The translations under genes and the position numbers were made by a program. The notes beneath the pieces were generated by a model. It was not told the origin of the DNA. It saw only the letters and a program-made list of their open reading frames with translations, and did not search any database. Shown here in pieces: positions 45,777 to 58,482 of a DNA stretch of 64,000 bases. This DNA is from Dipteronia dyeriana. Taxonomy: Eukaryota > Streptophyta > Magnoliopsida > Sapindales > Sapindaceae. Positions within the stretch are counted from its first letter, which is position 1. The number at the start of each line of letters is the position of its first letter. Location: contig CM065298.1 in the NCBI GenBank assembly GCA_032871835.1, positions 110,363,476-110,427,475 on the forward strand, in the 5' to 3' direction.

Positions 45777-46716
45777 TGTTAATAGCCAAATTTGGCTAGG
45801 GACCAAAGGTAAATTTTTCACCTTCCAAGCAGGGGTCCAAATCCCGGATTACGTAGCAAGGTACCAAGGTTCCAGGAGTCGAGCTACCATGCGACCCCGC
45901 AGAAAGCAAGGCGAGGTCGCCAGTACCCTTGGAACACCTTGCAAGTATTCAGAGTCATCGGGTAAAAGCTCGATGTGAACAAATCAAGCTCCTTGCATCG
46001 AAATGGGAGCCCGAAGCAAGGTCGACATGGGAAGACCTAAGCTCCCCGAGGTCGCGACCACTTGTACAAAGAGACCTTTAGGGCATCGAGTTTGTCCTAT
46101 AGTATCGCTCCATTTCGCCAAGGGATGAATCTGATCTATCCAAAGCAGAAAGGAGGAAGCTTGTAAAGCTTCGTTACCACCGAAGAGGGCCAATGAAGAT
46201 ATGTCAAGCACCAAAAGGGACTCGGAAAGGTCAGATCAAGCTCTTAGTATCAAGACTGGTATAGAGATGTACCTCGCCATTCAAAGACAGAAAGCGCTAT
46301 AGTTGATGACCTCTATGAGGCATCTCACCAAGGAAACATATAGGATCACACTTAGTCTCCAACACACATTAAACCACTACATACGTGTAGGTCAAGTGAT
46401 TAAATCCAAAGAGGAAACAAACTTATCTCTTACCAAGATATCTTCGAATCAGTTAAGCCGAAGTCAATGGCATTTTAACGTAACATCTTGCCCGATAAGG
46501 GGGATTCGATTCAGATATTCATGGCAGGGGAATAATGAGTTAAACCTAGTTTGACCATGATAAATAGACTGATCATAGCATGTAATGGGGATAGAATTTT
46601 GCCACTAGTAAACGAGGCTCCCTGGTCGCCTAAATTCTTTTTGAGAGAACACGTCCACCGTTAGGGAATTTTATCCACTTATCAATCGGAACGGATTCGC
46701 CATCTCTAGTACTTTC

Positions 46717-46753
<37 letters not shown>

Positions 46754-46969
46754 GTGAGATACGTTAATAGCAGTAACATTTCAATATCATTCAATAAAAT
46801 GGTTCCATTTCCCTCTCATATCTCGCATCACCATTCTTAATGTCTCCACAACTCCATTATTACATCTAACCTTGGTACCAAGGGTACCTACCCCAACCGT
46901 GGCCTCTGAGGTAGTGGTCTTGAGGATGTTAATTGATATTTCTTACCTCGAGAAAATTATCGGTTAACA
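45777..46969 (+). repeat. Gypsy element F 5' LTR
   Basis: Starts TGTTAA and ends TTAACA, with a primer site immediately after. 1193 bp. Contains a GA microsatellite (about 46722-46750) and AATAAA near 46794. No 3' LTR is found in the window. Confidence 0.72.
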
Positions 46970-46974
46970 CTTTT

Positions 46975-46992
46975 TGGCACTGTCTATGGAAA
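46975..46992 (+). promoter_or_regulatory. Element F primer-binding site
   Basis: TGGCACTGTCTATGGAAA, a mutated form of the TGGCGCC-type primer site used by Tat/Ogre-like gypsy elements, five bases after the LTR end. Confidence 0.65.
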
Positions 46993-47699
46993 AATTCCAC
47001 ACCCATTTTTATAGCCCTCTTTATCTACTTATTTTAGGGGACCATGAGGCTTCGCTCTTCCCAGGGATAGCCTGAGGCCTCGGGACAACAATCCGTCGCT
47101 TCAACATGAAAGGCTCCAAGGAAGGGTAGAAAGTCCTGGCATCATAGCCAGACTCTGTTCTAACCAGTTGTAGCGTGAGCCTCAGGACCACCGGTGGTAA
47201 GCCAGGCCATGCATGATCAGCAAGCAGTGGTTGTCGTAGAAAAAGTCCACATTTGCTTGCTCGCTGAGGGCTTTACAACTCAGTCAGTGAATCTCAATAC
47301 CTAAGGAGAAACAAGTAGACCAGGAGCCAAGCAACCTGCCTTCGACTGGTGTGGACCTCCCCTGCTAGAACCAGCCTACAATAGGACTTGAACTCAACCC
47401 TCGATCCGAGATAGGTTAAGACCCATGCCCCTATCTCCTTGCAGACTATCGTGCTACCAACCTCGACGAGTTAAATCTGTAGCAGATGCCCGTCATGAGA
47501 ATAATAAGATCCTCTTAACCCGACAGCCTCCTGAAGAGAAGCCTGAGCTAGGGAAGGAGACAGCCAGTGGAACCCCCGGCAGATCCCTCTCGTGAAGATG
47601 ACAAGGTTGAAATATCTTGTTCATCCGAGGGGTCTGATAGTCAGAGATCCGAGGTCGATTCCAAAAGACATAGAACAAACGCCCGAGGGACCAACTAAC
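46993..47699 (+). other. Element F leader, non-coding
   Basis: Sequence between primer site and gag with no conserved coding. Short overlapping frames on both strands (47592-47822 +, 47828-47493 -) are chance. Confidence 0.6.
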
Positions 47700-48580
47700 A
47701 AGAATGCAAAAAGAGATCCAGCAGTTAAAGAAAGGAAAGTGCCAAGAAGCAAGGAAATATCCGTTGAGCGAAATGAATGCTCCCTTCACCCGGAGGATCA
47801 GAGAAGTCGAGCTCCCACCTAAATTCAAAATGCCTTTAGATAAGTTTTTCGACGTTGAAGATCCATTAAGTCATATGGAAAGCTTCATACAATAGATGGA
47901 GGTCATGAACACTACCAGAGCAGCCATATGCCGGATGTTCCCTACCATATTGATCCATTATGCAAAGACCTGATTTAGAAAGATGCCCACAAGAAGCGTG
48001 GATTCCTTAATAAAGTTGTCAACCGATTTCTACTCACAGTTCTAGGGTGTGAAACCACACCTGAAAGACCCCATCCATCTATAATATGTGATCCAGGAGC
48101 GAGGAAAAACCCTCCGATCTTATGTGGAATGATTTCATAAAGAAGTTATCCAGATGAGAGTCTTTGCTGAAAAAGAGACCATCGCCAATTTTTGCAGGAA
48201 CCTGTGGGCACGAAGGCTATTCCGGTCCTTTGCCAAGCATCCTCTAGAAACCTATCAAGAGGCCTATGATCAAGATTTTGAGCAGGTCGAGATTGATGAG
48301 CAGCTCAGAGTTAAAATTGAGCATGAAGATATGAGATCAACAAAGCACCAGAAGAAAGAGGCTCACAGGCCCACGCTGGCTCAAAAAGCACAGAACCGGC
48401 CTCTCAATAGATTGACATATCACCCCCCTCCATCTCAACCTCGATAGGAGAGGTACCCTACTAGGCAAACCTCTCCATAAGCTTCGCCTCCTCCAAGGGT
48501 AGTAACCCCGTAGCCCGGGACGAAAGGAGGTACGAGCATTATACCCCCTTGAATTGTTAATGCTTGAAGTTTGTTTATGC
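47700..48580 (+). pseudogene. Element F gag, broken
   Basis: It reads as one gag domain of the Tat-type gypsy clade when the stops are ignored: FTRRIREVELPPKFKMPLDK and PLSHMESFIQ (47770-47895), then an FRKMPTRSVDSL block (about 47977), then FCRNLWARRLFRSFAKHPLE (about 48195). Stops: TAG near 47894, TGA near 47971, TAG near 48043, TAA near 48078, TGA near 48130 and TAG near 48446. Most fit C-to-T or G-to-A change of Gln, Trp or Arg codons. No protease or RT follows. Confidence 0.8.
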
Positions 48581-50372
48581 TTAACTGACAATATTGCACT
48601 TGATTGCCTTATTTTATTTAGAGCCATTTGAGTCTTTTATTTTGTTGGGAATTGATTGCGCATCATTAGTGCCTAGGTTTGTATGAGTCATGTTTGGTGC
48701 ATGCCACTAGGCCAGGCTCCCTTGTCTTTAACATTGAGGACAATGTTGGGTTTTGGTTTGGGGTGTAGAAGCCCGTATTGAGTCGTCTTTCTATTTTGGG
48801 TTTTAGTCTTTTTAGTCTTTTTGTTCTAAATTTTTTGATTTGTCATAATGACCAAATTTTTGAGCTTTAACTAGCTTGGATGTGATGCCTTGAACGTATG
48901 CTGTTGGCGAGTCTATACATGCATCGTGAACTTGTGTACAAATCTTCGTCACTCGTGAGTTATTTTGCATTGTCATGGGCTAGTCCCATCCTTTGCGTGC
49001 TTTATTTGAGGGGACTTAGTGCTATGGCGCCTTGTTATAATAATGGAGACACCAGTGAGTTCACAAACACAAGCCATTAAAAACCGAATTTGAGTGTTAA
49101 ATTCTTTCTATTCTTTAAACACTCTTCTTGTCCTAAGTGTCACATGCCATAGAACATACATCTCATACATATAGTGGATTGCTTGTGGATGCATTAATTC
49201 CCTTGATAGACTAATTATGGAAATGATCTTAGGCAATGTGTGCATTTAACTACATAAAATGCCTAAACACATTTCTTTATCCCTTATGTGTGTATCATAG
49301 CCAAATTTACAGCCAAACACTTACATTTCATTTGGAACCAAAATGTAACCATATAACCATAGCCAAAAACAAGCCTACCTTTATTGCCAATCATGTGGGA
49401 TGTGTGTGTGTGTGTTATGTGGAGTGATTGAAAAGTGTAAGCTCTAAGTAAAAATAAAAAATAAAATGACATGTTTATATGCAACAATGATTTGTGTATG
49501 AAATGACTCAATTTGTAAAAGTGCCCAAATTTGTACTTATGAGCTTGATTGTTAAAATTTAATGTGTAAGTGTGCAAAAAGAAAAGAAAAGAAAAAAAAA
49601 AGAGAAAAGAAAAGAGCCTTGAAAATAAATGTTAAGTACTCACAATGTAGAGTACAATCTTTGAAATACAATGTGTGTATATTTGTAAATGCCTAGTTGC
49701 TAAAGTGTGTAATTATGTAATAGAGCTCTGTGTGGGGTGTGTGAGTATGTTAATCATGATTGGTGATCTTTGAACTAAATTTTTTCCCATTCTTCTTTGT
49801 TCACCACATCTGACCCCATTACAACCAAAAGGAAGCCTTATTTGATCCGTAGTATATCTTGATTGGGAATGTTTGTTGAAACTTGATCTTCCAAGTTCAT
49901 GGCATAATGAATCATTCCTAGGCTAGTTCACAAATATTAACGATTTTTGAATATACATTGTATGCAATTCATTTGAATTCTATGCATAAAGTTATTGCTT
50001 ACCTTGAATGAGTGTGAACTTAGGGCTCTAAGTGGAAAAATAACAGCGAAACCGGGTGAGGTTTAGAGTCAAAGCAAACTGTGCTCAAGGTGTGAGAGTG
50101 AGTAGTGCCCGATATGAGAGCACTCTTAGGCGTGGTATTCGTGGTAGTGCTAGTTTCTCACAAGTGCATTTGAGTTGTTTTAGATTACTTTGCATATGTT
50201 TACTTTTCTCTATCACACATCCTTGCATCTCATCACCGGTTGGACATGTGACTTATTGAATTATTTGTTTTGAGTTTGGGTGTGTCTTAGATCGAGTCAT
50301 TTTTATTTGAGTCTTTTTTGTTTTGTTTTAAGGTTTGCTCGAGGACGAGCAAAGGTTTTGTTTGGGAGTATT
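48581..50372 (+). other. Gypsy element G, 3' internal non-coding region
   Basis: Contains ACATTGAGGACAATGTTGGG (48738) and GTTTGCTCGAGGACGAGCAAA (50334-50354), both found inverted in element E, followed by LTR G. The join to gag F at about 48580 has no visible target duplication. Short open frames here are not conserved. A GAAAAGAAAA purine run is at 49580-49615. Confidence 0.6.
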
Positions 50373-52370
50373 TGATCAGACCAAAATTGTCATATATTTT
50401 GGCTCTCATTTCCATTACCTTTGTCTCATTTTTTAGTGTTTTCGCTTGTCTTATGGCTCGTTTGATATGTTGTCAGGCAGTTAGGTACATGTTAGAAGAA
50501 AGGATGAAAAGCATGAAGATTAGGCAAAAACGGGCCGAAATCAGTGAATAAAAGCTAGAACATGCAGGTCACTACGCGGGTCCACAACCTGCGCACCAAT
50601 CGTGCATTTGTTCAAACATTGGTCAAAACCTGAGAGATAGAAATTAGCAATCAGGTCATTGCGCGGGTCCTGTATGGGTCCAAACTCGTGTAAACATCAA
50701 GACCTGGAAGCAGATCAGAGGCAATCGAGTCATAGTGCGGGTCACAAACTGAGCAAAAGAGCAAAAGTTATATTCTCTATTGATGGTGTTTAAGTTTAAA
50801 GTAAGTTTGGGAGGCAAAAATTAGCAAAGACTGAGATTTGGAGGCAAAAGGAGCTGAAATTGTAACGAGGTCATGCAAGTTATCCAACTTCAGAGGATCA
50901 TATCTCCCTCATTAGATCAAACCACATGTTGAATCATATATATTCGGAAATCCCCAGAAGCCTAGTTTCCAGCGGTTTTTATGGATTGTGATTTCGAGTC
51001 TTCTAGAGAAAGTTATGCCCATTTTACTAACTATCATGCATAACTGTACGGGTTCTACGTGGGTCACCACTAGCGCATTTGCCCACGCATCGAGAGTCGT
51101 GAATTTGGCGGGATCAGCTCTTGGGATGAAAATCAGCAATTTTTAGAGGGGTAAATGTGTCTTTTCATGGTCAGATTATTCTCTAGCCTCCCAAGCCTAT
51201 AAATACATCATTTTCTTATTGAAAACTCTCTCCCTTTTCTTTCAAGAATCTTTCCATCATATCCTACACCTATCCTTTCCTATACTTTCTCACATCACTA
51301 ATTACTAGCCTAGGTTTAGGAATCATTCCCCACCAAATCTAAACATCCTCCATCCTCCATCCTCATCTACTCAAGGACGCTTGGAGAATTGGAATCAATC
51401 TTGAAGGAAGGAGAATCTCCACATAGGTCTTCTCTATATTTTTTCTCCTTGTCATTTTACTTTAATTGCCATGAGTAGCTAAACCCCTTTGTGGGAGTTG
51501 ATGGAATAATTTATGGATTGTGGGTTTTCCACCATATTCTTAGTAGTTGATTATTTAGTTTCATTCCATCGTTTTTAATGCATTTGATTATCTCTTGAAT
51601 TAGGTAGATATGCCCTCTCTTGATTCTTGTTGATTAACAATTTATTTTGTGTTTTAAATTGGAATATATATCTTCTTGGTTTGGGTAGATATACCCTCTC
51701 TCAAGCCAAGTTAGATACACATTTTTAGGTGATTAAAACTAGCTAAATTGAATGGAATGGATGTGTGGTGAATATGACCTTCCTATGTATCTAGGCTTCA
51801 ATGGTAAGGGATGATTTGTGAACATGCTATTCCAAGGCATCCATAACCATTAGAATTTATCTAGGCTCAAAGGGTGATTCTCTCATAAACCAACCAAGTA
51901 GTTGTGTAGTAGAGAATTTATGTGACAAGAGTCTCTTTGTTTCCAAATCCAACCAAGTAGTCGTGAGTGAGGGTTATTGACTCTAAGTAGCCCTTAAAAG
52001 AGAGATTAGCCCTTAATAATCGAGTCGGTTCTTAAAGAATGGATTGCGCACTACTCGTGTATGAATTGCATCGGCTCCCACAATCATATCACATACCACA
52101 TCTCACCATTTGCATTATAACTAACACTAATTGCATGTTAGATTAATTAACATAATTGTACTTTGCATTTTAGTCAATTAACTTTTCAAAACCCAACCAT
52201 TTATCTTTGCATTTACATGCTTAGTTTTAGTTTAGTAATAGTTAACTAGTTTTAGCCATCCGATTTCCCTTTCCCTGTGGACGATACCTTTGCTTGTCAT
52301 TATACTTGTTTTCACATTTTTAGGACATAGCTAAGGACTTTATAAATTTTGTTTGACGAGTGTTTTACAA
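50373..52370 (+). repeat. Gypsy element G 3' LTR
   Basis: Starts TGATCAGACC right after the TCGAGGACGAGCAAAGG...GGGAGTATT block, as in element E (TGATGAG). It probably ends near TTTTACA at about 52370, after the motif CCCTGTGGACGATACC typical of the tail of these LTRs. TATAAATACA (51199) is a plausible TATA box. The exact right end is uncertain because no partner LTR is visible. Confidence 0.6.
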
Positions 52371-52429
52371 CGACTAAAAAAATAGCTTCGGTCACCAAGC
52401 TATCACTCATATTCTATCCTCGGGCATAG

Positions 52430-53180
52430 TGAATTACTTGCCTACTTGCTATTCGAGATATGGTAAACACACCTCTACGAAGCAACTTCCTATCCAAGGC
52501 ACACTTGGCTCTAGGAAGATTCCTTGATTGTCTATCTAGACCCTCATAACCCTAGACAAGACTTCTTACTTAACAATCTGAGTTCACCAACTCTAGTTAA
52601 GATTTCTTGCTTGACTATCCGGAACACTTTCCTAGTCAAGTAATCTTACTCAAGTTAGAGCTTCACTCACTCTAACAAGAGACTCTAACCTTTTACAAGG
52701 ATCTAAGTGAAATACAAATGATGCAATCACAAGAAAATAGAAAATGTAGATCAAACACAATCTATAAACAGGCAGCAAGATAGCTATATAATGCTTTCAA
52801 AGATCAATCACTAATATATCTAGACAACCTAAGCATGTTATCAACTAAGAACTAGATGTGAAGAATAGAAATAAAAATCAAATGTAACCTAGCTCTTAGA
52901 ACATGAAATCAACCCTATAAATCAACGTTTAATCACAAATGCACAAAATATTTATAGAATCAATTTCATGTAAATCAAGTTTAGCTAGAAATCAATCAAT
53001 TAAACACAACTCATGCTAAACTTTAAAATCAATAGAAAAAACCACAAAATTAAATCAAAATCATTCTAGTCATGCTTCTTAATCAAATAGCATCATTCAA
53101 CAAGAAGATCACAGAAGAAAAACTAAGAAGAAGATAATTTACTACCAAATGATGAATCTCGAGTAGAAATCTGCTCACTT
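52430..53180 (+). repeat. Unclassified repeat R, copy 1
   Basis: Marked by CTTCCTATCCAAG, CTTGATTGTCTATCTAG, CTTGACTATCCGGAACAC and TAGATCAAACACA. The reverse complement at 54250-54980 has the same blocks in the same order, and a looser copy is at 56190-57000. No coding frame. Confidence 0.7.
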
Positions 53181-54249
53181 CGAAATATCAAGACATCCTT
53201 TGGTTCTGTAAATGCTTGGAGTTTGTAACTCTCTTCTAGAAACTCAATTTTTATTTTTGAATCAATTAAATCAGAGTAGAATTGAAGAAGATATCACAAA
53301 AACAAAAAAATCAAAATTTGAAAGAAATTTTTTTGAACATGTGTTCTTTCAATTTTTCTAACTTTTCAACTTATAAGAGAAAAAGAGAGGGAAAGAAATT
53401 AAAAGCAAAGGGGAGGAAGTACCCACCTGAGATGGTGCATGGCCATCTCGGTGCAGATGGTTTTTCCTCCCTAGATGGCCACGCGCCATCTCGAGGAGGT
53501 GTAGCTTGATGGCTTCGGCCCATTTCCACTTCCCCTTTGCACTCCCTTCGCTTTCGTCAACCGTTCTCTGACCTCTAAACTCTGAATTCGAATTTGAATC
53601 TGCTTCAAGATTACAAACTTGGAATCTCTCATAGAATGCTTCATTCGGACAAAATCCACAAACATGCAATCTATACAACTAGTCAATTTAAAACTAATGC
53701 ATGAGCATTCAATATCGAGTGTGTGAATGTGTTATACCAATTGATGCTCCATGATACAGGGATACAAATGTATGATATGTGTGTGAGCGCTTACGCCTTG
53801 TAAGAGGAAGAAGAATCTTGATACCTTAGCATTCAAGAATAGTACCAATCCTCTTACAGACGAGTTTTGCATGCGAAGTTGATTTTCTTCTTTGAAGCTC
53901 TTATCCTGAACTACCTAAGCAACTAAGCATTGCAAAGAAATAAAGTTTTGTTATGGAATCAAGATAACATAAATCTCAAACCTAACAATGTGTGATCAGA
54001 TTTTGTCGACATGAGGCTTACTTTCGGCTGGCCCTTGAAATGTTTCATATATTCATTTTTTTCATGCACATTTTAAAACAACTTGTCCAATTTTGTTTTT
54101 GTGATATCTCTTTGAAATCAACTCCAATTTTAGATTTTAAAAAGCCGATTTTGTTGGTCTTAAAGAGAAGAACAAGTCCCAAGCTTTCATAATCAAATGA
54201 TGTTCAAAATTTTTGCAGTGATCTGATCTCCATTCGTGTGTTCATCATT
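53181..54249. other. Spacer between inverted copies of repeat R
   Basis: A/T-rich, with two short GATGGCC-centred inverted repeats (53430-53500: CATGGCCATCTCGG and GATGGCCACGCGCCATC). Open frames on both strands (53282-53509 +, 53678-53358 -) are chance overlaps. No gene recognised. Confidence 0.5.
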
Positions 54250-54985
54250 TGTAAGTGAATCAGTTTCTTTCCATTTTTCTTTATGATCAACATGATGGAT
54301 CTTCTTATTTGATTAAAGAAAAATGCTTAGAATGATTTTAATTCAGATTTTAGGCTTGTTTGGATGAGTTTCGAAATTAACTTTTGTGTTTTTGAATTAA
54401 TACCATTTTAGCTAATTTTGATGAACATGAACTTGAATCTATAATACTTTGTGTTTTTTGTTCTTGATTGTTGATTTCTAGGTTTATTCACATGTTCTAA
54501 GAACTATGATATTTTGATTTTGATTTCTATTATTCTAATCTAGTTCTTGTTTGATTAACATGCTTATGTTTCTGGATATCTTTGTGATTGATTTTTGAAG
54601 GCATAATCTAGTTCTCTAATTGCATGTTCATAAAGTGTGTTTGATCTACTTGCTCTATTAGCTTGTGATTGCATAATGATTGCATGTTTGCACTCCACTT
54701 AGATCATTGTCTTGCAAAATGTGGAAGTCTTTTGTTGAAATGAGTTAAGCTATAACTTAAGCAAGAAGACTTGGCTAGGATAGTGATCCGGATAGCCAAG
54801 CAAGGAGACTTAGTTAGAATCGAGGTGATCCGGATAACTAAACAAGAAGCCTTGTATAAGATTGAGAAGATCCAGATAGACAAGCAAAGAATCTTTCTAG
54901 AAATGTGAGCTTTTTGGATAGAAAGTTGCTTCCTAGTGGTGTGACAGTCACATCTTGGATAGGAAGTAGGCAAAGTGGTTCAATA
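54250..54985 (-). repeat. Unclassified repeat R, copy 2 (inverted)
   Basis: Reverse complement of copy 1: CTTGGATAGGAAG (54954), GATCCGGATAGCCAAGCAAG (54786) and GTGTGTTTGATCTACTTG (54635). Together with copy 1 it forms arms of about 730 bp around a 1.07-kb spacer. Confidence 0.7.
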
Positions 54986-55425
54986 TGTTATGGTTTATAC
55001 CCTACAGATATGTACCTACAAGGTTATACTAAACAACCTAGAGGGGGGAGGGGTGAATAGGTTGTCACTCTATTATTTAAAACTCTTTCGAGACTTTTGA
55101 CAAAACCTTAGTGAGCATACAAATTAACATTTAACATGATTGTTTGAGAAAATGATTAACACAAGTATGCTTTGAAAAAATAAACACGGTTAATTTGTCG
55201 TAAGCTAACTTAGGGGGGTGAATATGTTAGTATACCTATTTAATTCCATTGAAACAAACTAAAGTTTGTCCCTCTAGATAGCTTGTATCACAATATTTTT
55301 AAACATACAAGCACAATCAATTAGATAATTGAGTGCTTGATTAATTGAAAATAATGTAGTTAACAATCAACATGTGATACAAACTCATTTATCTTTAACA
55401 TACACAAACAATATATTGTAAGGAA
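54986..55425. repeat. Repeat with G-tract modules
   Basis: Two AGGGGGG...GTGAATA modules (55041-55060 and 55212-55224). AAACTAAAGTTTGTCCCTCT (55258) recurs in related form at 57040. It is split from 56026 onward by the hAT insertion, so repeat R copy 3 and this stretch were once continuous. Family not assigned. Confidence 0.5.
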
Positions 55426-56025
55426 TAGGGATGACAATTTAACCCGCACCCGTCTGCACCCGCCCGAACCCGACCTTATAGGGTCGGGTGTGGATGGTGA
55501 ATTTATGATCCGTGGACCCGAAACCTGTTTAATGAAAAATCCGGTGGGTTCACGGACGGGTGTGGGTTGGAAAAATAGACCCTCGGGTTGGACCCGTGAA
55601 CCCGTATAAATAAAATACTTGTATATAAACATGTATAGACATTTGAATTATTTTTAATCGTTTTATTATTTATGGTTATTATTGTTTTGTAATGTATCAA
55701 GTAGGAAATTAGAGATGGAAATTTAATTCAATTAATTATCAAATAGGTGATTACATGTAGAAATTTACAAATGACAAATCGCGGGTTCGTGGGTTTGTGG
55801 GTTGCGTGTTTGTGGGTATCCCTCGGGTGAAACATCCACCCGTGAAACCACATTGTTTCGAGGGTGAGGGTATGGGTGGTGCAACTATAACCCGTGGGTT
55901 TACACCGAACCCACGAACCCGCTTACCTACACTGGTTCCAGGGCGGGCGTGGGTGAGAAAAAATTTCTCGCTTGAGGGTTTGGATTTTACAAAACCCACC
56001 CGAATCCGACCCACTGCCATCCCTA
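55426..56025. mobile_element. Non-autonomous hAT element, family 1 copy 2
   Basis: Ends TAGGGATGACAATTT...CATCCCTA. Perfect 8-bp target duplication GTAAGGAA (55418-55425 and 56026-56033). 600 bp, homologous along its length to 43750-44339, including the GGTGAATTTATGATCCGTGG block and the ACCCG-rich sub-ends. Confidence 0.93.
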
Positions 56026-56033
56026 GTAAGGAA

Positions 56034-57000
56034 GTCAATTACAAATATGACTATTCAATATATCAATTACACATAAATATATGAGAGATAGGGATATAGA
56101 CAATTGACTCAAGATATTTACGTGGTAAACCTCCAAAGAGGAAACATCCACGGGTTGATTCTACAACCACCGACAAACATAATCCACTAGTAAATAAAAA
56201 GGATACAATTTGTCAAGTGACCATTTCGTCTAGAAACTACCCTTCTATCCTACTCAATGAACATGATGCCACCTTACTCAACTATCCGAGTCTTCCCAAC
56301 TATAGTCAAGACTTCATTGCTTAACAATCCAATGCTTCACACCTCTAGCTAAGACTTCCTTGCTCAACTATCCGAGTCTTCACAACTCACAACTCACAAC
56401 TCTAGCTAAGACTTCCAATTGCTCAAATCAAATATTCACTCTATGAAATGATACTTCCAACCTCTTCACAAGGCTACTAAGTGATCATGAATGCAAAACA
56501 CAAACAATCACACAACATAGAAAATAATGATCAACAAATTCTATGGAAACTAACATAGGTATTAACTTTCACAAATCAAATATTGTCTAGTCAAATGCTT
56601 GAATGATAAATCTAGATCATGTGAAGAATACTCAACATTATTTAGAATCTAGATACATTCATAGATCTAAAACTTGAACCACATGAAATTCATTTTTAGC
56701 ACATATTCAAGTTTTAATCACATATACAAAAACATGCTTAAAATCAAATGACAAACTCACTTAGATTTTTAGCACAAGTTCTAGAGCCTATTATATTCAT
56801 AAAATCAATCAAGCACAAGAATAGCACAAAGAAAACAACAACATGTATTTTAAAGAGTAGATTCGGTCAAAGAGAACCTAATACATGTGTGAACTATTTT
56901 TCCTCAAAATCATTCAACAAGATATATTTGAAATTGCACAAACAAGGTTGCTAATCTAGATGGGGGGGGGGGGGAGGGGGGGGGGGGGGGGGGGTTGGGC
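56034..57000 (+). repeat. Unclassified repeat R, copy 3
   Basis: Carries CTCAACTATCCGAGTCTTC twice (56277 and 56360) and the same run of GATCA/CAAATGC/TTTTAGCAC blocks as copy 1. Ends with a pure G tract (56962-56994). Confidence 0.6.
56962..56994 (+). repeat. Poly-G tract
   Basis: 33 bases of G broken by a single A (56975). It lies where the other modules read AGGGGGGTGAATA, so it is an expanded version. It can form G-quadruplexes, and its length may be an assembly artefact. Confidence 0.8.
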
Positions 57001-57544
57001 GGGTTGAAGAGGTTTTCACACCTTTTTCATTCCCTTCTGAACAAACTTAAGTTTGTCCCTCTAGTTACTAGCATGAATGATAAACCTAGAACATGTCAAA
57101 GTACTAAAAGCACTAAGAATATCTTGATTCAAGCACGAACATAGAACTTGAATCAAGAAATGAACACTTAGCACATATTTCAGTTTCTATTCACATACAC
57201 GAAAATATACCAAAATCATATGATAAAATCAATTAGATTTCTAACAACAATCCTAGAGCTTATAACATTCAATATGTTCAATCAAACTCAACAACGACTT
57301 TAAGGATTCAATCAAATGTGTTTTTCTTAGAAATAATAATTTAAATTAACCTAACACAAGTGGAGAATATTTTTAACAAAATCAAACAATCAAAGATCAC
57401 AAAATAGTCCTATATACAAAGTTAGCAAAATACAATCTCAAACATGTGAAACATAGGTAAAATCGAAACTTAACTCAATATGTGAGATTTTAATCAATTT
57501 TGATCTAGCTTCAAAAGAGTTCAAATCTCTAATTAAATCATATA

Positions 57545-57599
<55 letters not shown>

Positions 57600-58460
57600 G
57601 GAAGAAGAAAATCCTAGGTAATGGAACACATTTAAGAACAAAACTCAAGAAGAGATCCAATACCTCAAGAGATTATGCGCAGTCCAGTTTTTATATGTAG
57701 AACAACCAAAAAACAACAATCAAAACTACTCAAACCTTCTTAGAAATGATAGATGAACACTCTCAAATCATAATCCCTCAAAACGGAGTTCAAATGAAAT
57801 AGATAGAGTGTTTGGAAGGTGAGAAAAATTGAGAGAAAATTTTCTGTACATTTGGTTCTTCAACTTCTTCAAATAAAATGTGAGAGGGATGAGATATTTA
57901 AATGAGAGGGAAAGGAATGCATTTATATCCTTGAAGCACTAGGCGGCATCTACCACAAGTTTTTTTTTTAAAATAGTCCAATTTCATTTAGCACAAAACT
58001 GAATTTCGACTACAACTCACTCTAAATATGCTTCAACATTTAATTAATCACAAAATGCACCCATTTATGCTAAAAGCTTCTAATCAAAGTGGGGCATTTA
58101 AAATGTGTTGAAACATTCAACAAGTTCAGAGGAGTTACCTACCGAAATCCATATGTTGAAAATAATTGGAGAGCATTTACCTGGCTTCTTTTCATCTTTT
58201 TACTCATTCACAGTCCTTCCTGCGTCCTTGGTTTTCAAACCAATTAAGCCTCCACAAACTGCCATTTCACTTGGTGGGGTTGTTGTGTGGACCATGAGTT
58301 GTGCGATCCATCCGACCTAAACATTTTCTTTTACTTCCACAAACAACTCAAACAACATCAAATGCATTTGCTTTAAACAAAAATAAAAACAAACAACACA
58401 AACATCATAAACTATATTATTTATAGCTAAAACTAGAGAAAACTAACAAATAATCCACCT
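57001..58460 (-). other. Internal leader of minus-strand gypsy element H
   Basis: A/T-rich sequence between repeat R copy 3 and the primer site of element H. It contains a CA microsatellite (57547-57596). No gag or pol is recognised; the internal domain is either replaced or deleted. The frame at 58105-58320 is a chance ORF. Confidence 0.45.
57547..57596. repeat. (CA)n microsatellite
   Basis: About 25 CA units. The minus-strand frame through it (57641-57438) is an artefact of the repeat. Confidence 0.95.
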
Positions 58461-58477
58461 CCCCAGTAGCGGTGCCA
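58461..58477 (-). promoter_or_regulatory. Element H primer-binding site
   Basis: The minus strand reads TGGCACCGCTACTGGGG, a tRNA-Asp-type primer site, five bases inside the LTR end. Confidence 0.75.
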
Positions 58478-58482
58478 TTTTT

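Noticed and set aside
48337..48627. 96-codon minus-strand frame opposite gag F
   Set aside because: Antisense shadow of the decayed gag, whose plus-strand blocks match the gypsy gag family.
57438..57641. 67-codon minus-strand frame
   Set aside because: Most of it is Val-Cys translated from the CA microsatellite.
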